Origin: Ruegeria sp. PrR005
GTDB taxonomy: Bacteria; Pseudomonadota; Alphaproteobacteria; Rhodobacterales; Rhodobacteraceae
Direction: 5' to 3'
NCBI RefSeq assembly: GCF_010500245.1
Contig: NZ_JAAGOX010000001.1
Location: 142,794-206,793 of the forward strand
DNA length: 64,000 nt
The position numbers and the translations under genes were made by a program. The notes under the pieces were generated by a model. It saw nothing but the letters and a program-made list of their open reading frames with translations. It did no database searches and was not told where the DNA came from. Shown here piece by piece: positions 31,939 to 42,422 of the stretch; the stretch's first letter is position 1, and the number at the start of each line of letters is the position of its first letter.

Positions 31939-33291
31939 TCAGCAGAAAAGATCATTGCTGAGCGAGAACAGCATCAACGACAGGATCAGGGTAATGCCGA
32001 TCGCCATCAGGACCCGCAACACATTGTCGCTGGGGGGTTTGCCCGCCACCGCCTCGTAAGCGTAAAACATCAGGTGTCCGCCATCCAGCGCCGGTATCGG
32101 GAACAGATTCAGCAAGCCAACGGCCGTGGACAGCACGGCGATGAAGGCAATGAAGCTCTGTGCGCCCTGGCTGGCGACAGCCCCCGAGGCCTGCGCGATC
32201 CCGATTGGCCCCGAGATATTGCAGGTCGATATCTGACCGGCGATCATATGCCAAAGGCCGGACAGCGAGGACTGCACGATGTTGTAGGTGCCCTCGACCC
32301 CAGCCGCTAGAGCAGCGCCCACACTAGGTGTTGTTGTTGCCGGCTCGAACGCCTGCCCGCTGGCAACGCCGATCCGCCAGTTGGTCTCGTACCCTCCCTC
32401 GGGCTTCGGCGTGTCGGTTCGGCGCGGCACAAGCAACAATTGCAACGTCTCGCCGTCCCGCCAAACATCCAGAACCAAAGGTTTTCCGCCCGACCCCTCG
32501 ACGGTATCCTTCAACTGACGAAATGCAACAATCGGTGTCCCATCAATGGCTGCGATCACATCGTCGGGGCGCAGCCCCGCATCCTGTGCCGCGCTGCGTG
32601 GGATCACCGAACCAACCACCGCAGGATAGAAATGCGGGCCTGCCACCACCACCTCGGCGCCGTCACGGGCAACTTTATAGTCCAGCGGGCTTTCCAGTGG
32701 CAGAAGCGTTTCAAACCTGTCCCACCCGGAAGACTCGTTTCCTTCGGGCGGAATATGCCCGGCAACCGACACGATCCTGTCACCCGGCCGCAATCCGCTT
32801 TCGATTCCTGGGTAGTTCTGCGTTTCGCCTACAGTCAGCGGTTCGACGGGAACACCGCGTGCCAGAAAGATCGCAGAGAAAACCAGAATCGACATAACAA
32901 AGTTGAACACCGGACCGGCTGCGACGGTCGCGGCGCGCGCCCAGAGCGGCGCGCCATGCATGGTGCGACGCAGATCCTGGGGGTTTCGCCGATAGATATC
33001 GGCCATGGAGTCGCCATCCTTGCCGGATGCCGCGTTGGCATCCCCCATGAACTTGACATAGCCACCGAAAGGAAGCGCCGCGATCTGCCAGCGGGTTCCA
33101 CGCCGGTCGACCCGACTCCACAAGACAGGCCCGAACCCGATGGAAAACACCTCGGCATGGATGCCCGACCAGCGTCCGACTATGTAGTGGCCATATTCGT
33201 GCACTGCAACGATCACGGACAGTGCCGCGACAAACGCGGCAATCGTGTACAGCAGCCCACCAAATTGCGGAATCAAGCCCAGAATATCCAA
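31939..33291 (-). CDS. rseP: RIP zinc metalloprotease RseP
   Basis: A 450-residue site-2 protease of the inner membrane. The zinc motif HEYGH is at residues 31-35 within the first membrane helix, and the second active-site motif is PIPALDGGH near residue 405. Two PDZ domains lie between, with GLRPGDRIVSVAGHIP and GLRPDDVIAAIDGTPI loops. It cleaves anti-sigma factors and leftover signal peptides. It follows dxr by 5 bp in the same operon. Confidence 0.96.
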   Translation of the reverse strand: MDILGLIPQFGGLLYTIAAFVAALSVIVAVHEYGHYIVGRWSGIHAEVFSIGFGPVLWSRVDRRGTRWQIAALPFGGYVKFMGDANAASGKDGDSMADIYRRNPQDLRRTMHGAPLWARAATVAAGPVFNFVMSILVFSAIFLARGVPVEPLTVGETQNYPGIESGLRPGDRIVSVAGHIPPEGNESSGWDRFETLLPLESPLDYKVARDGAEVVVAGPHFYPAVVGSVIPRSAAQDAGLRPDDVIAAIDGTPIVAFRQLKDTVEGSGGKPLVLDVWRDGETLQLLLVPRRTDTPKPEGGYETNWRIGVASGQAFEPATTTPSVGAALAAGVEGTYNIVQSSLSGLWHMIAGQISTCNISGPIGIAQASGAVASQGAQSFIAFIAVLSTAVGLLNLFPIPALDGGHLMFYAYEAVAGKPPSDNVLRVLMAIGITLILSLMLFSLSNDLFC

Positions 33292-33296
33292 AGTCC

Positions 33297-34484
33297 CTAC
33301 CCTGCTCGTTGTGCCATGGCCGCGTCCACCCTCTGACGGGCCAGATGGTCTGTTTGTGTCACAGTATCAAGGGTCATTGGGGCGTCAATAAGACCCGGGT
33401 CGGACTCAAACCGGTCCAACACCGCCTCGACCAACCGCGCCATGTCGAGAAATCCGATATGCCCCGCGATGAAATGATCCAGCGCACGTTCCTTTGCGGC
33501 GTTGAATACGGCACCCGACAACCCGCCTCGCGCCATCACCCGGCGCGCCAGTCGCAGGGCCGGATAGCGGGCATCGTCAGGGGCGCGAAAGTTAAGCTGC
33601 CCCAGCGCCGCAAGGTCAAGCCGCGCCACCGGCAGTTCTCGCCGTTCCGGCCAATGCAGCGCATAGCCGATCGCGTGCCGCATGTCGGGCGCACCCAGAT
33701 GAGCCATCAGCGCGCCATCGCGGAACCCGACCAACGCATGGACCATGGATTCAGGGTGCACAATGACCTCGATCCTGCCAGGGTCTATTCCAAAAAACTC
33801 TCTTGTTTCTATAACTTCCAGCGCCTTATTGAACATAGAGGCACTGTCGATGGTGATCCGCTGGCCCATGTCCCAATTGGGATGCCTCGCAGCCTGCTCT
33901 GCGGTGGCGCTGGCCAACCGCTCCAGCGGCCAGTCGCGGAACGCCCCACCAGAGGCGGTGATGACGATCCGTTCGACGGCCTCCATATCCTCACCCACCA
34001 GCGCCTGGAACACCGCCGAATGCTCGCTGTCCACCGGCAGCAGCCGGGCACCATGCTGTCGCGCGGTTTCCAGCACCAGCGGCCCGGCGCAAACCAGCGT
34101 TTCCTTGTTGGCCAGCGCCAAGGTGGCGCCCTGCTTGAGCGCCGCCAGCCCCGGCGCCAGCCCCGCCGCTCCGACAATGGCCGACATCACCCAATCCGTC
34201 GGGCGCGCGGCAGCTTCAACCAGCGCCGCGGACCCCGCTGCCGCCTCGACCCCGCTGCCCGCAAGCGCGGCGCGCAGATCATGCAGCTTTTCGGGAAAGG
34301 CGGTCACCGCAACATCGGCGCGCAGCCTCCGCGCATCCTCTGCCAACTGCGCTATATTGGCGCCGCCGCTCAACGCCACCACGTCATAGGCATCCGGATC
34401 ACGCGCGATCAGGTCGATCGTGTTCTGCCCGATGGACCCAGTGGCCCCGAAAATCGAGACCCTGCGCGGAGTTGCAGCGGTCAT
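33297..34484 (-). CDS. dxr: 1-deoxy-D-xylulose-5-phosphate reductoisomerase
   Basis: A 395-residue NADPH enzyme of the non-mevalonate isoprenoid pathway. The Rossmann motif is VSIFGATGSIGQNTIDLI, the active-site region LPVDSEHSAVFQAL and the metal-binding ASGGAFRDWPLERL. The start is ATG 34484, overlapping the cdsA stop as ATGA; a TTG four codons earlier is less likely. Length and motifs are complete. Confidence 0.97.
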   Translation of the reverse strand: MTAATPRRVSIFGATGSIGQNTIDLIARDPDAYDVVALSGGANIAQLAEDARRLRADVAVTAFPEKLHDLRAALAGSGVEAAAGSAALVEAAARPTDWVMSAIVGAAGLAPGLAALKQGATLALANKETLVCAGPLVLETARQHGARLLPVDSEHSAVFQALVGEDMEAVERIVITASGGAFRDWPLERLASATAEQAARHPNWDMGQRITIDSASMFNKALEVIETREFFGIDPGRIEVIVHPESMVHALVGFRDGALMAHLGAPDMRHAIGYALHWPERRELPVARLDLAALGQLNFRAPDDARYPALRLARRVMARGGLSGAVFNAAKERALDHFIAGHIGFLDMARLVEAVLDRFESDPGLIDAPMTLDTVTQTDHLARQRVDAAMAQRAG

Positions 34485-35266
34485 CAGGCCCCCCAAAGCG
34501 CGCGCAGCAGTCCGACAAGCAACACAAAGACCGCAGCCCCCATCATCCCGTCGAACCGGTCGAGAAAACCGCCATGGCCCGGGATCAGGTTGGAACTGTC
34601 CTTGACCCCCATCCTGCGTTTTAGCGCGCTTTCGGCGAAATCACCCGCCTGGCTCGCCATCGAGGCCAGCACCGACAGGATCAGCAAACCAGCACCCAGC
34701 CCAGCGAAAAAGGCGAATCCACCCCCAACCAACGCCGCTGCGACCCAGCCACCCGCGGTGCCCGACCAGGTCTTTTTCGGGCTGACACGCGGCCAGAATT
34801 TCGGTCCACCAATCAGCTTGCCCACGAAATAGCCAGCCATGTCAGTGGCCACCACCACGAGGATCAGCCACAGCATCCAGTCGAGGCCCTTGACCTCGCG
34901 AATCCATATGAAGCCCAGACCAGCAAAAGCGATCCAAAGCGCGAAAACAGCGTAGAGTCCTTTGTACCGCCCTGCCTGTCCGGCCCCCACCAAAGCCGGG
35001 GCTACCAGTACTGGTAAGCTGTAGAGCGGCGGCAGGTGATAGGCGAGCAGGACCGCAAAGCCCGTGAGCAGCGCCATCTGTATGGCCGGCCCGCTCCGCT
35101 CGGGCGCGATCATCCGCATCAGTTCCCAAACCATCAGCCCGGTGACGATGGCGATGAAGCTTTCGAACCACAGTCCGCCCAGCCAAAGCTCGATCCCGGC
35201 CAATCCCGCCAGCACCACGGCCGAGCCTACGCGGGCTGTCAGGTCGGACCAGCGCCCCTCGCTCAT
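34484..35266 (-). CDS. cdsA: Phosphatidate cytidylyltransferase
   Basis: A 260-residue polytopic membrane enzyme that makes CDP-diacylglycerol for phospholipid synthesis. The C-terminal family signature GVKDSSNLIPGHGGFLDRFD is intact, and DMAGYFVGKLIGGPKFWP.VSPKKTWSGT is the nucleotide region. It overlaps uppS and dxr by a few bases each, so this part of the operon is tightly coupled. Confidence 0.96.
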   Translation of the reverse strand: MSEGRWSDLTARVGSAVVLAGLAGIELWLGGLWFESFIAIVTGLMVWELMRMIAPERSGPAIQMALLTGFAVLLAYHLPPLYSLPVLVAPALVGAGQAGRYKGLYAVFALWIAFAGLGFIWIREVKGLDWMLWLILVVVATDMAGYFVGKLIGGPKFWPRVSPKKTWSGTAGGWVAAALVGGGFAFFAGLGAGLLILSVLASMASQAGDFAESALKRRMGVKDSSNLIPGHGGFLDRFDGMMGAAVFVLLVGLLRALWGA

Positions 35267-35997
35267 GCCTTGACCGCGCCGAACCTACGGTCGCGACTCC
35301 CATAGCTTTGGCACAGCCGGGCCAGTTCGTCGGCGGTGAAATCAGGCCACAGCGTGTCGATGAATTCGTATTCGGAATAGGCCGACTGCCAGAGGAGGAA
35401 ATTCGAGATCCGCGCCTCGCCGCTGGTGCGGATCACAAGGTCAGGGTCCGGCAGCACCCGTGTATCGAGGTAGCGCGGCAGCGTTTCCTCATCCACTTCC
35501 TCGGGTTTCAACCGGCCCTCGGCCACGTCGCGGGCCAGACGGCGGGTGGCGCGGGCCACCTCGTCGCGGCCGCCATAGTTGAGCGCGATTGTCAGATGTA
35601 CGCCCTCGTTCTCACGCGTCTGCTCTTCGAGCGTGTCCATCAGCGCGATCAGTTTGGTATCCAGCCGCACCCGGTCGCCGATGAAGCGCACCCGGACCCC
35701 GCGCGCATGCAGCGCCCGGGTCTCCTTGGCGATATAGCGACGGAAGAGGCTCATCAGACCGGCCACCTCGACCTGGGTCCGTTTCCAGTTCTCGGTCGAA
35801 AAGGCAAATATCGTCAGATACTTGATGCCCAGACTTGGACAGGCCTCAACCACTTCACGCACGCGCTTGGCGCCGGCATGATGCCCGAACAAACGCGGCC
35901 GACCGCGGGCCTGTGCCCAGCGGCCGTTACCATCCATGATAATGGCGACGTGTCGTGGACCAGAGGATTCGGTTCCGGATTGCTGGTCACTAGGCAT
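35263..35997 (-). CDS. uppS: Undecaprenyl diphosphate synthase
   Basis: A 244-residue cis-prenyltransferase that makes the C55 carrier lipid for peptidoglycan and LPS. The start of the fold VAIIMDGNGRWAQARG contains the catalytic aspartate; TIFAFSTENW and VIRTSGEARISNFLLWQSAYSE are family motifs. ATG 35997 is used; a TTG four codons upstream overlaps frr. It follows frr and overlaps cdsA by 4 bp. Confidence 0.96.
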   Translation of the reverse strand: MPSDQQSGTESSGPRHVAIIMDGNGRWAQARGRPRLFGHHAGAKRVREVVEACPSLGIKYLTIFAFSTENWKRTQVEVAGLMSLFRRYIAKETRALHARGVRVRFIGDRVRLDTKLIALMDTLEEQTRENEGVHLTIALNYGGRDEVARATRRLARDVAEGRLKPEEVDEETLPRYLDTRVLPDPDLVIRTSGEARISNFLLWQSAYSEYEFIDTLWPDFTADELARLCQSYGSRDRRFGAVKA

Positions 35998-36005
35998 GAA
36001 AGCAA

Positions 36006-36569
36006 TCAAACCTGCATGATTTCTGCTTGCTTGTGCTCAAGCGCTGCGTCCACCCCTTTGATCATTTTGTCTGTCAGTTCCTGAACCTCGGCTTCCCAGA
36101 ACTTCTGGTCATCCTCGGACATGCCGTCGGCCTTGGCTTTCTTGATTTGGTCCATGCCATCCCGGCGCACGTTGCGGATGGAAACCCGGGCATGTTCGGC
36201 ATATTGGCCCGCGACCTTGGTCAACTCGCGGCGGCGCTCTTCGTTCAGTTCCGGGATCGGAAGCATGATGATCGTGCCGTTGAGCTGCGGGTTGATGCCC
36301 AGACCGGACTCGCGAATGGCCTTTTCGACCTTCCCGACCATCGACTTGTCCCAGACGTTGATGGTGACCATCCGCGGCTCGGGAACGTTGATCGTGCCGA
36401 CTTGGTTGATCGGAGTCATCTGGCCGTAAGCTTCGACCTGGATCGGCTCCAGCATCGAGCCGGACGCACGCCCGGTCCGAAGCGAGGCGAACTCGGTCTT
36501 CAGGTTTTGCATCGCGCCTTCCATACGGCGCTTGAGATCATCGGTGTCCAGCTCGAAATCGTCAGACAT
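36006..36569 (-). CDS. frr: Ribosome recycling factor
   Basis: A 187-residue RRF that splits post-termination ribosomes with EF-G. The conserved stretch [21 protein letters not shown] and [14 protein letters not shown] are present. ATG 36569 has AGAGGAG upstream. It is 173 bp downstream of pyrH, the usual order, with no visible gene in the gap. Confidence 0.97.
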   Translation of the reverse strand: MSDDFELDTDDLKRRMEGAMQNLKTEFASLRTGRASGSMLEPIQVEAYGQMTPINQVGTINVPEPRMVTINVWDKSMVGKVEKAIRESGLGINPQLNGTIIMLPIPELNEERRRELTKVAGQYAEHARVSIRNVRRDGMDQIKKAKADGMSEDDQKFWEAEVQELTDKMIKGVDAALEHKQAEIMQV

Positions 36570-36742
36570 GCTGCTCACTCCTCTGTTTGAGGTCCTGTTT
36601 ATTGGGTCTTACGCCATCCCCGGCAAGATGTATAGCGATCAAGAAATGGAAAGGCTGTCGAAACACCCCGAAGGCTCCGACGGCTCCGATCGTTCGGAAC
36701 ACGTGCCATTACGTTTCCAGCTCTGGGTCCTTTGCGTGCCAG

Positions 36743-37483
36743 TTATCCCTGCACCTTGGTATAGGTTCCCCGCCCGGCAAGGATACCCCGGAACCCGCCA
36801 GGTTCATCCAGAGAAAAGACGATAATCGGCAGATTGTTATCACGCGCCAGTGCAATCGCGCTCGCATCCATGACACCAAGACGTTTGGCCAGTACGTCAT
36901 CATAGCTGACAGTATCGTAGCGCTTGGCGTCTGCGAACTTGACCGGATCCTTGTCATAGACACCATCAACCTTCGTGCCCTTGAAGATGGCCTGACATCC
37001 CATTTCATTGGCCCGCAGCGTGGCTGCAGTATCGGTCGTGAAGTAAGGGTTTCCGGTTCCGGCCGCAAAGATACAGACGCGCTTTTTCTCCAGGTGTCGC
37101 ACCGCGCGGCGACGGATGTAGGGCTCGCATACCTGGTCCATCGGAATCGCCGAGATGACCCGGGTAAAGACCGACAGGCTTTCCAGCGCGGCCTGCATTG
37201 CCAGAGCGTTCATTACCGTCGCGAGCATCCCCATATAGTCGGCCGTGGTCCGCTCCATGCCTTGCGCGGCGCCGCTCAGGCCGCGGAAGATATTGCCGCC
37301 GCCGATGACCATGCAAATCTCGACGCCAAGATCGTGAACGGACTTAACTTCCTGAGCGATACGCTGAACCGTGGGTGGGTGAAGTCCAAACCCCTGGTCC
37401 CCCATCAAGGCCTCACCGGAGATCTTCAGCATCACGCGCTGGTACTTGGTATCCGAGATTTCCGATTTTGGGGACAGGGTCAT
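36743..37483 (-). CDS. pyrH: UMP kinase
   Basis: A 246-residue bacterial UMP kinase that makes UDP, a hexamer regulated by GTP and UTP. Motifs [28 protein letters not shown] and [14 protein letters not shown] are diagnostic. It is the first gene of the minus-strand envelope block and is divergent from miaA. Confidence 0.97.
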   Translation of the reverse strand: MTLSPKSEISDTKYQRVMLKISGEALMGDQGFGLHPPTVQRIAQEVKSVHDLGVEICMVIGGGNIFRGLSGAAQGMERTTADYMGMLATVMNALAMQAALESLSVFTRVISAIPMDQVCEPYIRRRAVRHLEKKRVCIFAAGTGNPYFTTDTAATLRANEMGCQAIFKGTKVDGVYDKDPVKFADAKRYDTVSYDDVLAKRLGVMDASAIALARDNNLPIIVFSLDEPGGFRGILAGRGTYTKVQG

Positions 37484-37576
37484 GTTGCGCTCCGCTCTGG
37501 CACAGGTCTATTTTTCCGGCGCAAAATGACGGAAAAACACAGAGGGTTCAATGCAGGTAGCGGCAGGAAACACAGA

Positions 37577-38479
37577 ATGATCGACAAAGGCCGCGTATCG
37601 ACCATGAAACTGATCGACCAATTGCCCGAGATTCCGGACGGCATGCCGATATTGCTTGCCGGACCGACCGCATCGGGAAAGTCCGAATTGGCAATGGAAA
37701 TCGCGGAGCGTTTTGGCGGGGTGATCGTAAACGCCGATGCCAGCCAGGTATATGATTGCTGGCGGGTGATCAGCGCACGGCCTTCCGAAGAGGACGAACG
37801 GCGGGTGCGTCACCGCCTCTATGGCTACGTATCTTGTGAAACCCCCTATTCAACCGGCCATTGGATGCGGGATGCGACGGCAATGCTCGGCGGCGCGGAA
37901 CGGCCTATCATCGTCGGCGGCACCGGGCTCTATTTTTCCGCTCTGACCGAAGGCATGGCCAAAATACCCGAGACCCCGCCCGAGATACGGGCCGAGGCGG
38001 ATAAGCTTCCCATGGAAACGCTCTTGGCCGGGGTCGACCCGGTTACAGCCGCGGGCCTCGACCTGATGAACCGGGCACGGGTGCAGCGGGCCTGGGAGGT
38101 TCAGCGCGCATCGGGTCGGGCCCTGCACCAGTGGCAGGCCGAGACGCCGCCCCCCGCGCTTGAATTGCGAGATTGTGTGCCCCTCGTGCTCGAGGTCGAC
38201 AAGTTTTGGCTGTGGGATAGAATCGCGCGACGCTTCGACCAGATGCTGGAACAAGGCGCCCTGGACGAGGTGACAGCGATCATGGATCGCTACACACCCT
38301 CGTTGCCCGCCTACAAGGCAATCGGCGTCCCGGAACTTGTCGCGTATCTGCGTGGTGAAATATCCCTGGATACAGCACGCGAAAAGGCTACCGTGGCGAC
38401 CCGACAATATGCCAAGCGCCAGCGCACCTGGTTCCGCGCACGAATGAAGGACTGGACCCACCTGACCGTACCGGTCTGA
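37577..38479 (+). CDS. miaA: tRNA dimethylallyltransferase MiaA
   Basis: A 300-residue enzyme that adds dimethylallyl to A37 of tRNAs reading U-starting codons. The P-loop is [15 protein letters not shown], the substrate motif NADASQVYD, and [13 protein letters not shown] and [10 protein letters not shown] are conserved. ATG 37577 has AGGAAA upstream. A shorter start at 37604 would begin 14 residues before the P-loop strand and is also plausible. Divergent from pyrH. Confidence 0.94.
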   Translation: MIDKGRVSTMKLIDQLPEIPDGMPILLAGPTASGKSELAMEIAERFGGVIVNADASQVYDCWRVISARPSEEDERRVRHRLYGYVSCETPYSTGHWMRDATAMLGGAERPIIVGGTGLYFSALTEGMAKIPETPPEIRAEADKLPMETLLAGVDPVTAAGLDLMNRARVQRAWEVQRASGRALHQWQAETPPPALELRDCVPLVLEVDKFWLWDRIARRFDQMLEQGALDEVTAIMDRYTPSLPAYKAIGVPELVAYLRGEISLDTAREKATVATRQYAKRQRTWFRARMKDWTHLTVPV

Positions 38480-38519
38480 ATTCCCGGCACCAGCCACAAC
38501 ATGTTTGGATAGGCCCGTC

Positions 38520-39320
38520 ATGGCGTTTGCCCCTGCCCCTACGAACCAGACCCATCTCCAAACCCTGGCGCAACTGGCGGCGCGCGGGACATGGCAGGTC
38601 AACCTCCCTCATGATCGGGCTCATCATCTCTTGATATGGATCACTCGCGGTCAAGGAACTTGTGTTCTGGGGGGGGCGCGCGAGGGGTTTGGAGCGCACA
38701 ATGCGCTGTTTCTTCCCGCCCGGCATCTCTTCATGCTCGAACTCGGCAGGGGCTGTTTGGGACAGGCGCTGTCCATACCGATCGGAGCCGTGGCTCTTTT
38801 GCCGGAAAAGCCGGAGCATCTGAGAATACGAGACACATCTAGCCAAGCGGAGCTTACCGGTCTGCTGGACGCGATCGGGCAAGAGCAACTGGCCGACCGG
38901 CCCTATGCGAACCAAGCCGTGAACGCCATTGCCAGTCTGGTCGGCATCTGGCTGCTGCGGAAATCCGTAGCTTCGGCTCCGACCGGCTCCGTGACCCCTG
39001 CCCGCCGTCTCGTCTGCAAATACTCAGAACGCTTGGTCACCAGTTTTGACAGCGGTGAGGGTGTCTCGATGCATGCCGCCGCCCTTGGAGTCACGCCTGA
39101 ACACCTGACCCGAACCTGCAAGGCGTCAACTGGCAGAACGGCCTCCGATCTTTTGTGGGGACGTATCGAGCATGCGGCGCGCGGCCTGATCTGCGGCACA
39201 AAACGGCCGATTGGCGACATAGCGCGCGATCTTGGATTTTCCAGCATCCAGTCATTCTCCCGCTTCGTCCGACAACAAACCGGACAATCCCCCCGCGATC
39301 TGCGTCGCACGGCAAAATGA
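38520..39320 (+). CDS. AraC-family transcriptional regulator
   Basis: A 266-residue AraC/XylS regulator. The N-terminal cupin-like sensor contains HLLIWITRGQGTCVLGG and the FLPARHLF strand. The C-terminal double helix-turn-helix is at residues about 165-260, with RPIGDIARDLGFSSIQSFSRFVRQQTGQSPRDLR. ATG 38520 is preferred over TTG 38505. It precedes the peptide ABC transporter genes by about 240 bp and may control them, but no direct evidence exists. Confidence 0.86.
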   Translation: MAFAPAPTNQTHLQTLAQLAARGTWQVNLPHDRAHHLLIWITRGQGTCVLGGAREGFGAHNALFLPARHLFMLELGRGCLGQALSIPIGAVALLPEKPEHLRIRDTSSQAELTGLLDAIGQEQLADRPYANQAVNAIASLVGIWLLRKSVASAPTGSVTPARRLVCKYSERLVTSFDSGEGVSMHAAALGVTPEHLTRTCKASTGRTASDLLWGRIEHAARGLICGTKRPIGDIARDLGFSSIQSFSRFVRQQTGQSPRDLRRTAK

Positions 39321-39556
39321 CGAAATGGACACTTCTGTCCACTTTAGCGCTCTCAGGGTCAGAAATCGACGGTCCAATGTCGCATTCTAACCAGGAAGTG
39401 ACGAAACCAGTCATTGACGTGAGGTGATTTCTGTTGCGGAATAGGCCCCATGGGGACGCAAGAATTCCACAAGTTGAGGGCGGTCCAATTGGTGCACCGG
39501 GTGCCATTCTGGATCAACACCTTCCAGAACCTGAACGAAGTCACAGGGAGACTTTC

Positions 39557-41221
39557 ATGAAAACCGAACTTTACACCACGCAGTCCACCCATTGGGCGGC
39601 GGAAATGCATGCGCAGGAGTATCGCGATGGCAAACTCAGCCGCCGCGAGTTCCTCACCCGCGCGACCGGTCTTGGTGTCAGCGCTGCTGCTGCCTACGGT
39701 CTGATTGGCCTGGCCGCTCCGACGCCAGCCGCCGCCGAGGCCAAGCAAGGCGGTACGCTGCGTGTTCAGATGAGCGTGCGCGAGCTGAAGGATCCGCGCA
39801 CATATGACTGGTCCGAACTGGGTAACGAGACCCGCGGCACGATGGAATATCTGGTCGAGTACAACTCGGACGGGACCTTCCGCGGTATCCTGCTGGAAAG
39901 CTGGGAGATCAACGATGACGCCACCGTCTACACCCTGAACGTCCGCAAAGGCGTCAAGTGGAACAATGGAGACGATTTCACCGCCGATGACGTCGCGCGC
40001 AACATCGCCCGCTGGTGCGACAAGAGCTCGGAAACCAACTCGATGGCAGGTCGTTTCGCCACCCTGATCGACGCCGACAGCGGTCAGGCGCTCGATGGCG
40101 CGATCGAAGTGGTCGACAGCCACACCGTGCGCCTGAATCTGCCGAATTCGGACATCTCGCTGATCGCGGGCATGTCTGACTATCCTGCGGCTATCGTACA
40201 CAGCTCGTTCAGCGAAAGCGACCTGACCAACAATGTGGGCACCGGCCCCTATGTGATCGAAGAGCTGGAAGTGGGTGTGAAATGCGTCCTGGTGCGCAAC
40301 GAGAACCACAGCTGGTGGGGCGAAGCGGTGTTCGGCCGCCCGGCGCTCGACCGGATCGAGTATATCGACTACGGCACCGACCCGTCGGCATGGTTGTCGG
40401 CGCTGGAATCCGACGAAGTCGACATGCTGCACGAATCCGTCGGTGAATTCATCGACGTGATGGATGGCCTTGGCTATGCCAAGTCCGAAGTGGTGACCAT
40501 GAGCACCGTGGTGGTGCGCCCGAACCAGCTGGCCGAGGTCGACGGCAAGAAACCCTATGCCGACAAGCGCGTGCGCCAGGCCATCTCGATGGCAGTGGAC
40601 AACGCCATCTGCCTCGAATTGGGATATGGCGGGCGCGGCGCACCGGCCGAAAACCACCATGTCGGACCGAGCCACCCGGAATACGCTGCACTGCCCGCGC
40701 GCAAGCACGATCCGGCCGCGGCCAAGGCCCTGATGGAAGAAGCCGGGATGATGGATTTCGAGCACGAGATCGTCTCCATCGACGACGACTGGCGCCGCAA
40801 CACCACCGACGCCGTGGCAGCCCAGCTTCGCGACGCGGGCTTCAAGGTCAAGCGGACGGTACTGCCCGGCTCGACCTTCTGGAACGACTGGACGAAGTAT
40901 CCGTTTAGCTCGACCAACTGGAACCACCGTCCGCTGGGCGTGCAGATCTGGGCGCTGGCCTATCGCTCGGGCGAGGCCTGGAACGAGTTCGGCTGGGCCA
41001 ACCCCGAGTTCGACGCCATCCTGTCGGACGCGCTGGCGCTGGCAGATGCCGACAAGCGGCGCGAGGTTGTGGCAAAGGGCGAGGCCCTGATCCAAGAGGA
41101 AGGCGTGACCATCCAGCCCTATTGGCGCGCACTTTACCGCCACATGAAAGAGGGTCTGGTGGGTACGGACATGCACATCGCCTTTGAACACCACCACTAT
41201 AAGTGGGGCTGGGCGGCCTGA
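39557..41221 (+). CDS. ABC transporter substrate-binding protein, peptide/opine family 5
   Basis: A 554-residue periplasmic solute-binding protein of the DppA/OppA type. It has a Tat signal: the twin arginines are residues 29-30 in [14 protein letters not shown], followed by a hydrophobic stretch and an APTPAAAEA cleavage region. Folded export suggests a cofactor or quality-control need. GGGAGA before ATG 39557 supports the start. It is the first gene of a four-gene transporter operon; a strong hairpin follows it and probably reduces expression of the downstream permeases. The ligand may be a di- or oligopeptide or opine-like compound. Confidence 0.9.
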   Translation: MKTELYTTQSTHWAAEMHAQEYRDGKLSRREFLTRATGLGVSAAAAYGLIGLAAPTPAAAEAKQGGTLRVQMSVRELKDPRTYDWSELGNETRGTMEYLVEYNSDGTFRGILLESWEINDDATVYTLNVRKGVKWNNGDDFTADDVARNIARWCDKSSETNSMAGRFATLIDADSGQALDGAIEVVDSHTVRLNLPNSDISLIAGMSDYPAAIVHSSFSESDLTNNVGTGPYVIEELEVGVKCVLVRNENHSWWGEAVFGRPALDRIEYIDYGTDPSAWLSALESDEVDMLHESVGEFIDVMDGLGYAKSEVVTMSTVVVRPNQLAEVDGKKPYADKRVRQAISMAVDNAICLELGYGGRGAPAENHHVGPSHPEYAALPARKHDPAAAKALMEEAGMMDFEHEIVSIDDDWRRNTTDAVAAQLRDAGFKVKRTVLPGSTFWNDWTKYPFSSTNWNHRPLGVQIWALAYRSGEAWNEFGWANPEFDAILSDALALADADKRREVVAKGEALIQEEGVTIQPYWRALYRHMKEGLVGTDMHIAFEHHHYKWGWAA

Positions 41222-41244
41222 TCGGCCGACACCCGGAATAAACC

Positions 41245-41268
41245 GGAGCGCGCCCAAGGGCGCGCTCC
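41245..41268 (+). terminator. Hairpin after the solute-binding-protein gene
   Basis: A perfect 11-pair stem GGAGCGCGCCC / GGGCGCGCTCC with a two-base AA centre. There is no T run, so it probably acts as an attenuator or 3' stabiliser that leaves the solute-binding protein in excess over the permeases, as in other ABC operons. Confidence 0.7.
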
Positions 41269-41361
41269 TCCAGCCGCAGCATCACCACGCGATTTGTGGG
41301 ATCCAGGCGCCGAAACCAAGAGCGCAACCGCTGCGGACCAGCCTGACCAACAGGGGCTAAC

Positions 41362-42408
41362 ATGGGACTTTTCATACTCCGGCGGTTTGGGGTGATGCTG
41401 CTGACGGCATTATGCCTGACCTTCATCGTCTTCTTCCTGACCAACCTGTACCCCAACCTGGAAAAACTGGCGAAGACCCAGGGCAACCAGCGGATGAGCG
41501 ACGAGCAGGTGCAGACCTGGCTCGACAATCGCGGCTACAGCGAGCCGCTGCTTACCAAATACGGGCGCTGGCTGGGTGTGGTGCCGGGCTTTACCAAGAC
41601 CCTGAACGACGGCCAATTCGTGGGCAGCTGCGTGCGTCCCGGCGTGACCCAGGAGGAAACGCCACGGTTCTGCGGTATTGCTCAAGGCGACTGGGGCTAC
41701 TCCACCCGGTTCAAGGCCGATGTCGATGAGATCATCTGGAAACGGCTGGGCAACACGCTTTACCTGATGATGTGGGTGATGATCCTGATGGTGCCCTCGG
41801 CCCTGTTGGTGGGCGTGTTGGCGGGCATGCGCGAAGGATCGCGAACGGACCGTTCGCTTTCCACCTTCTCGATCCTCAGCACCGCGACACCGGAATATGT
41901 GTCGGGCGTGATCTTTATCGCGGTCTTCACCTCTTCAACGGTGGGGCTTAAATGGTTCAAGGGCACCGCGACCCAAGCGATGGAAGAACCGACGTTTGAG
42001 AACTTCTTTCTGCCGGTGCTGACCATTGCGCTGTATGGCATGGGCTATATCGCACGGATGACCCGCGCCTCGATGACCGAGGTGATGACGGCGCAATACA
42101 TCCGCACCGCACGGCTCAAGGGCGTGTCTTTCCCCAATATCGTGATCAAACACGCGCTCAGAAACGCGCTGATCGCGCCTTTTACGGTGATCATGCTGCA
42201 ATTCCCCTGGCTGTTGAACGGTGTCGTCATCGTCGAGAGCCTGTTCAACTACAAAGGCTTCGGCTGGGTTCTGGTCGAGGCGGCGGGCAATAACGACATC
42301 CAGCTCCTGCTGGCGGTATCGGTGGTTTCGGTCTTCGTGGTTCTGATCACGCAGCTGATCTCGGATATCGGCTATGTCTACCTCAACCCGCGCATCCGCA
42401 TTTCGTAA
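41362..42408 (+). CDS. ABC transporter permease, DppB-type
   Basis: A 348-residue permease with about six membrane helices. The first helix (FGVMLLTALCLTFIVFFLTNLYP) and the C-terminal EAA-like loop around LKGVSFPNIVIKHALRNALI are typical of DppB-type permeases, and FNYKGFGWVLVEAA is conserved near the C terminus. An unusually long periplasmic loop (residues 40-120, with a Cys pair in GSCVRPGVTQEETPRFC) sits between helices one and two, as in opine/peptide transporters. The next permease follows after 14 bp. Confidence 0.9.
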   Translation: MGLFILRRFGVMLLTALCLTFIVFFLTNLYPNLEKLAKTQGNQRMSDEQVQTWLDNRGYSEPLLTKYGRWLGVVPGFTKTLNDGQFVGSCVRPGVTQEETPRFCGIAQGDWGYSTRFKADVDEIIWKRLGNTLYLMMWVMILMVPSALLVGVLAGMREGSRTDRSLSTFSILSTATPEYVSGVIFIAVFTSSTVGLKWFKGTATQAMEEPTFENFFLPVLTIALYGMGYIARMTRASMTEVMTAQYIRTARLKGVSFPNIVIKHALRNALIAPFTVIMLQFPWLLNGVVIVESLFNYKGFGWVLVEAAGNNDIQLLLAVSVVSVFVVLITQLISDIGYVYLNPRIRIS

Positions 42409-42422
42409 GGGAGGAACGGGAC

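Noticed and set aside
33222..34832. Open frame of about 536 codons antisense to dxr
   Set aside because: Complementary-strand artefact, overlapping three essential genes.
39359..41257. Open frame of about 632 codons antisense to the ABC solute-binding protein
   Set aside because: The plus strand has a Tat signal, ribosome-binding site and family motifs; the antisense product has none.
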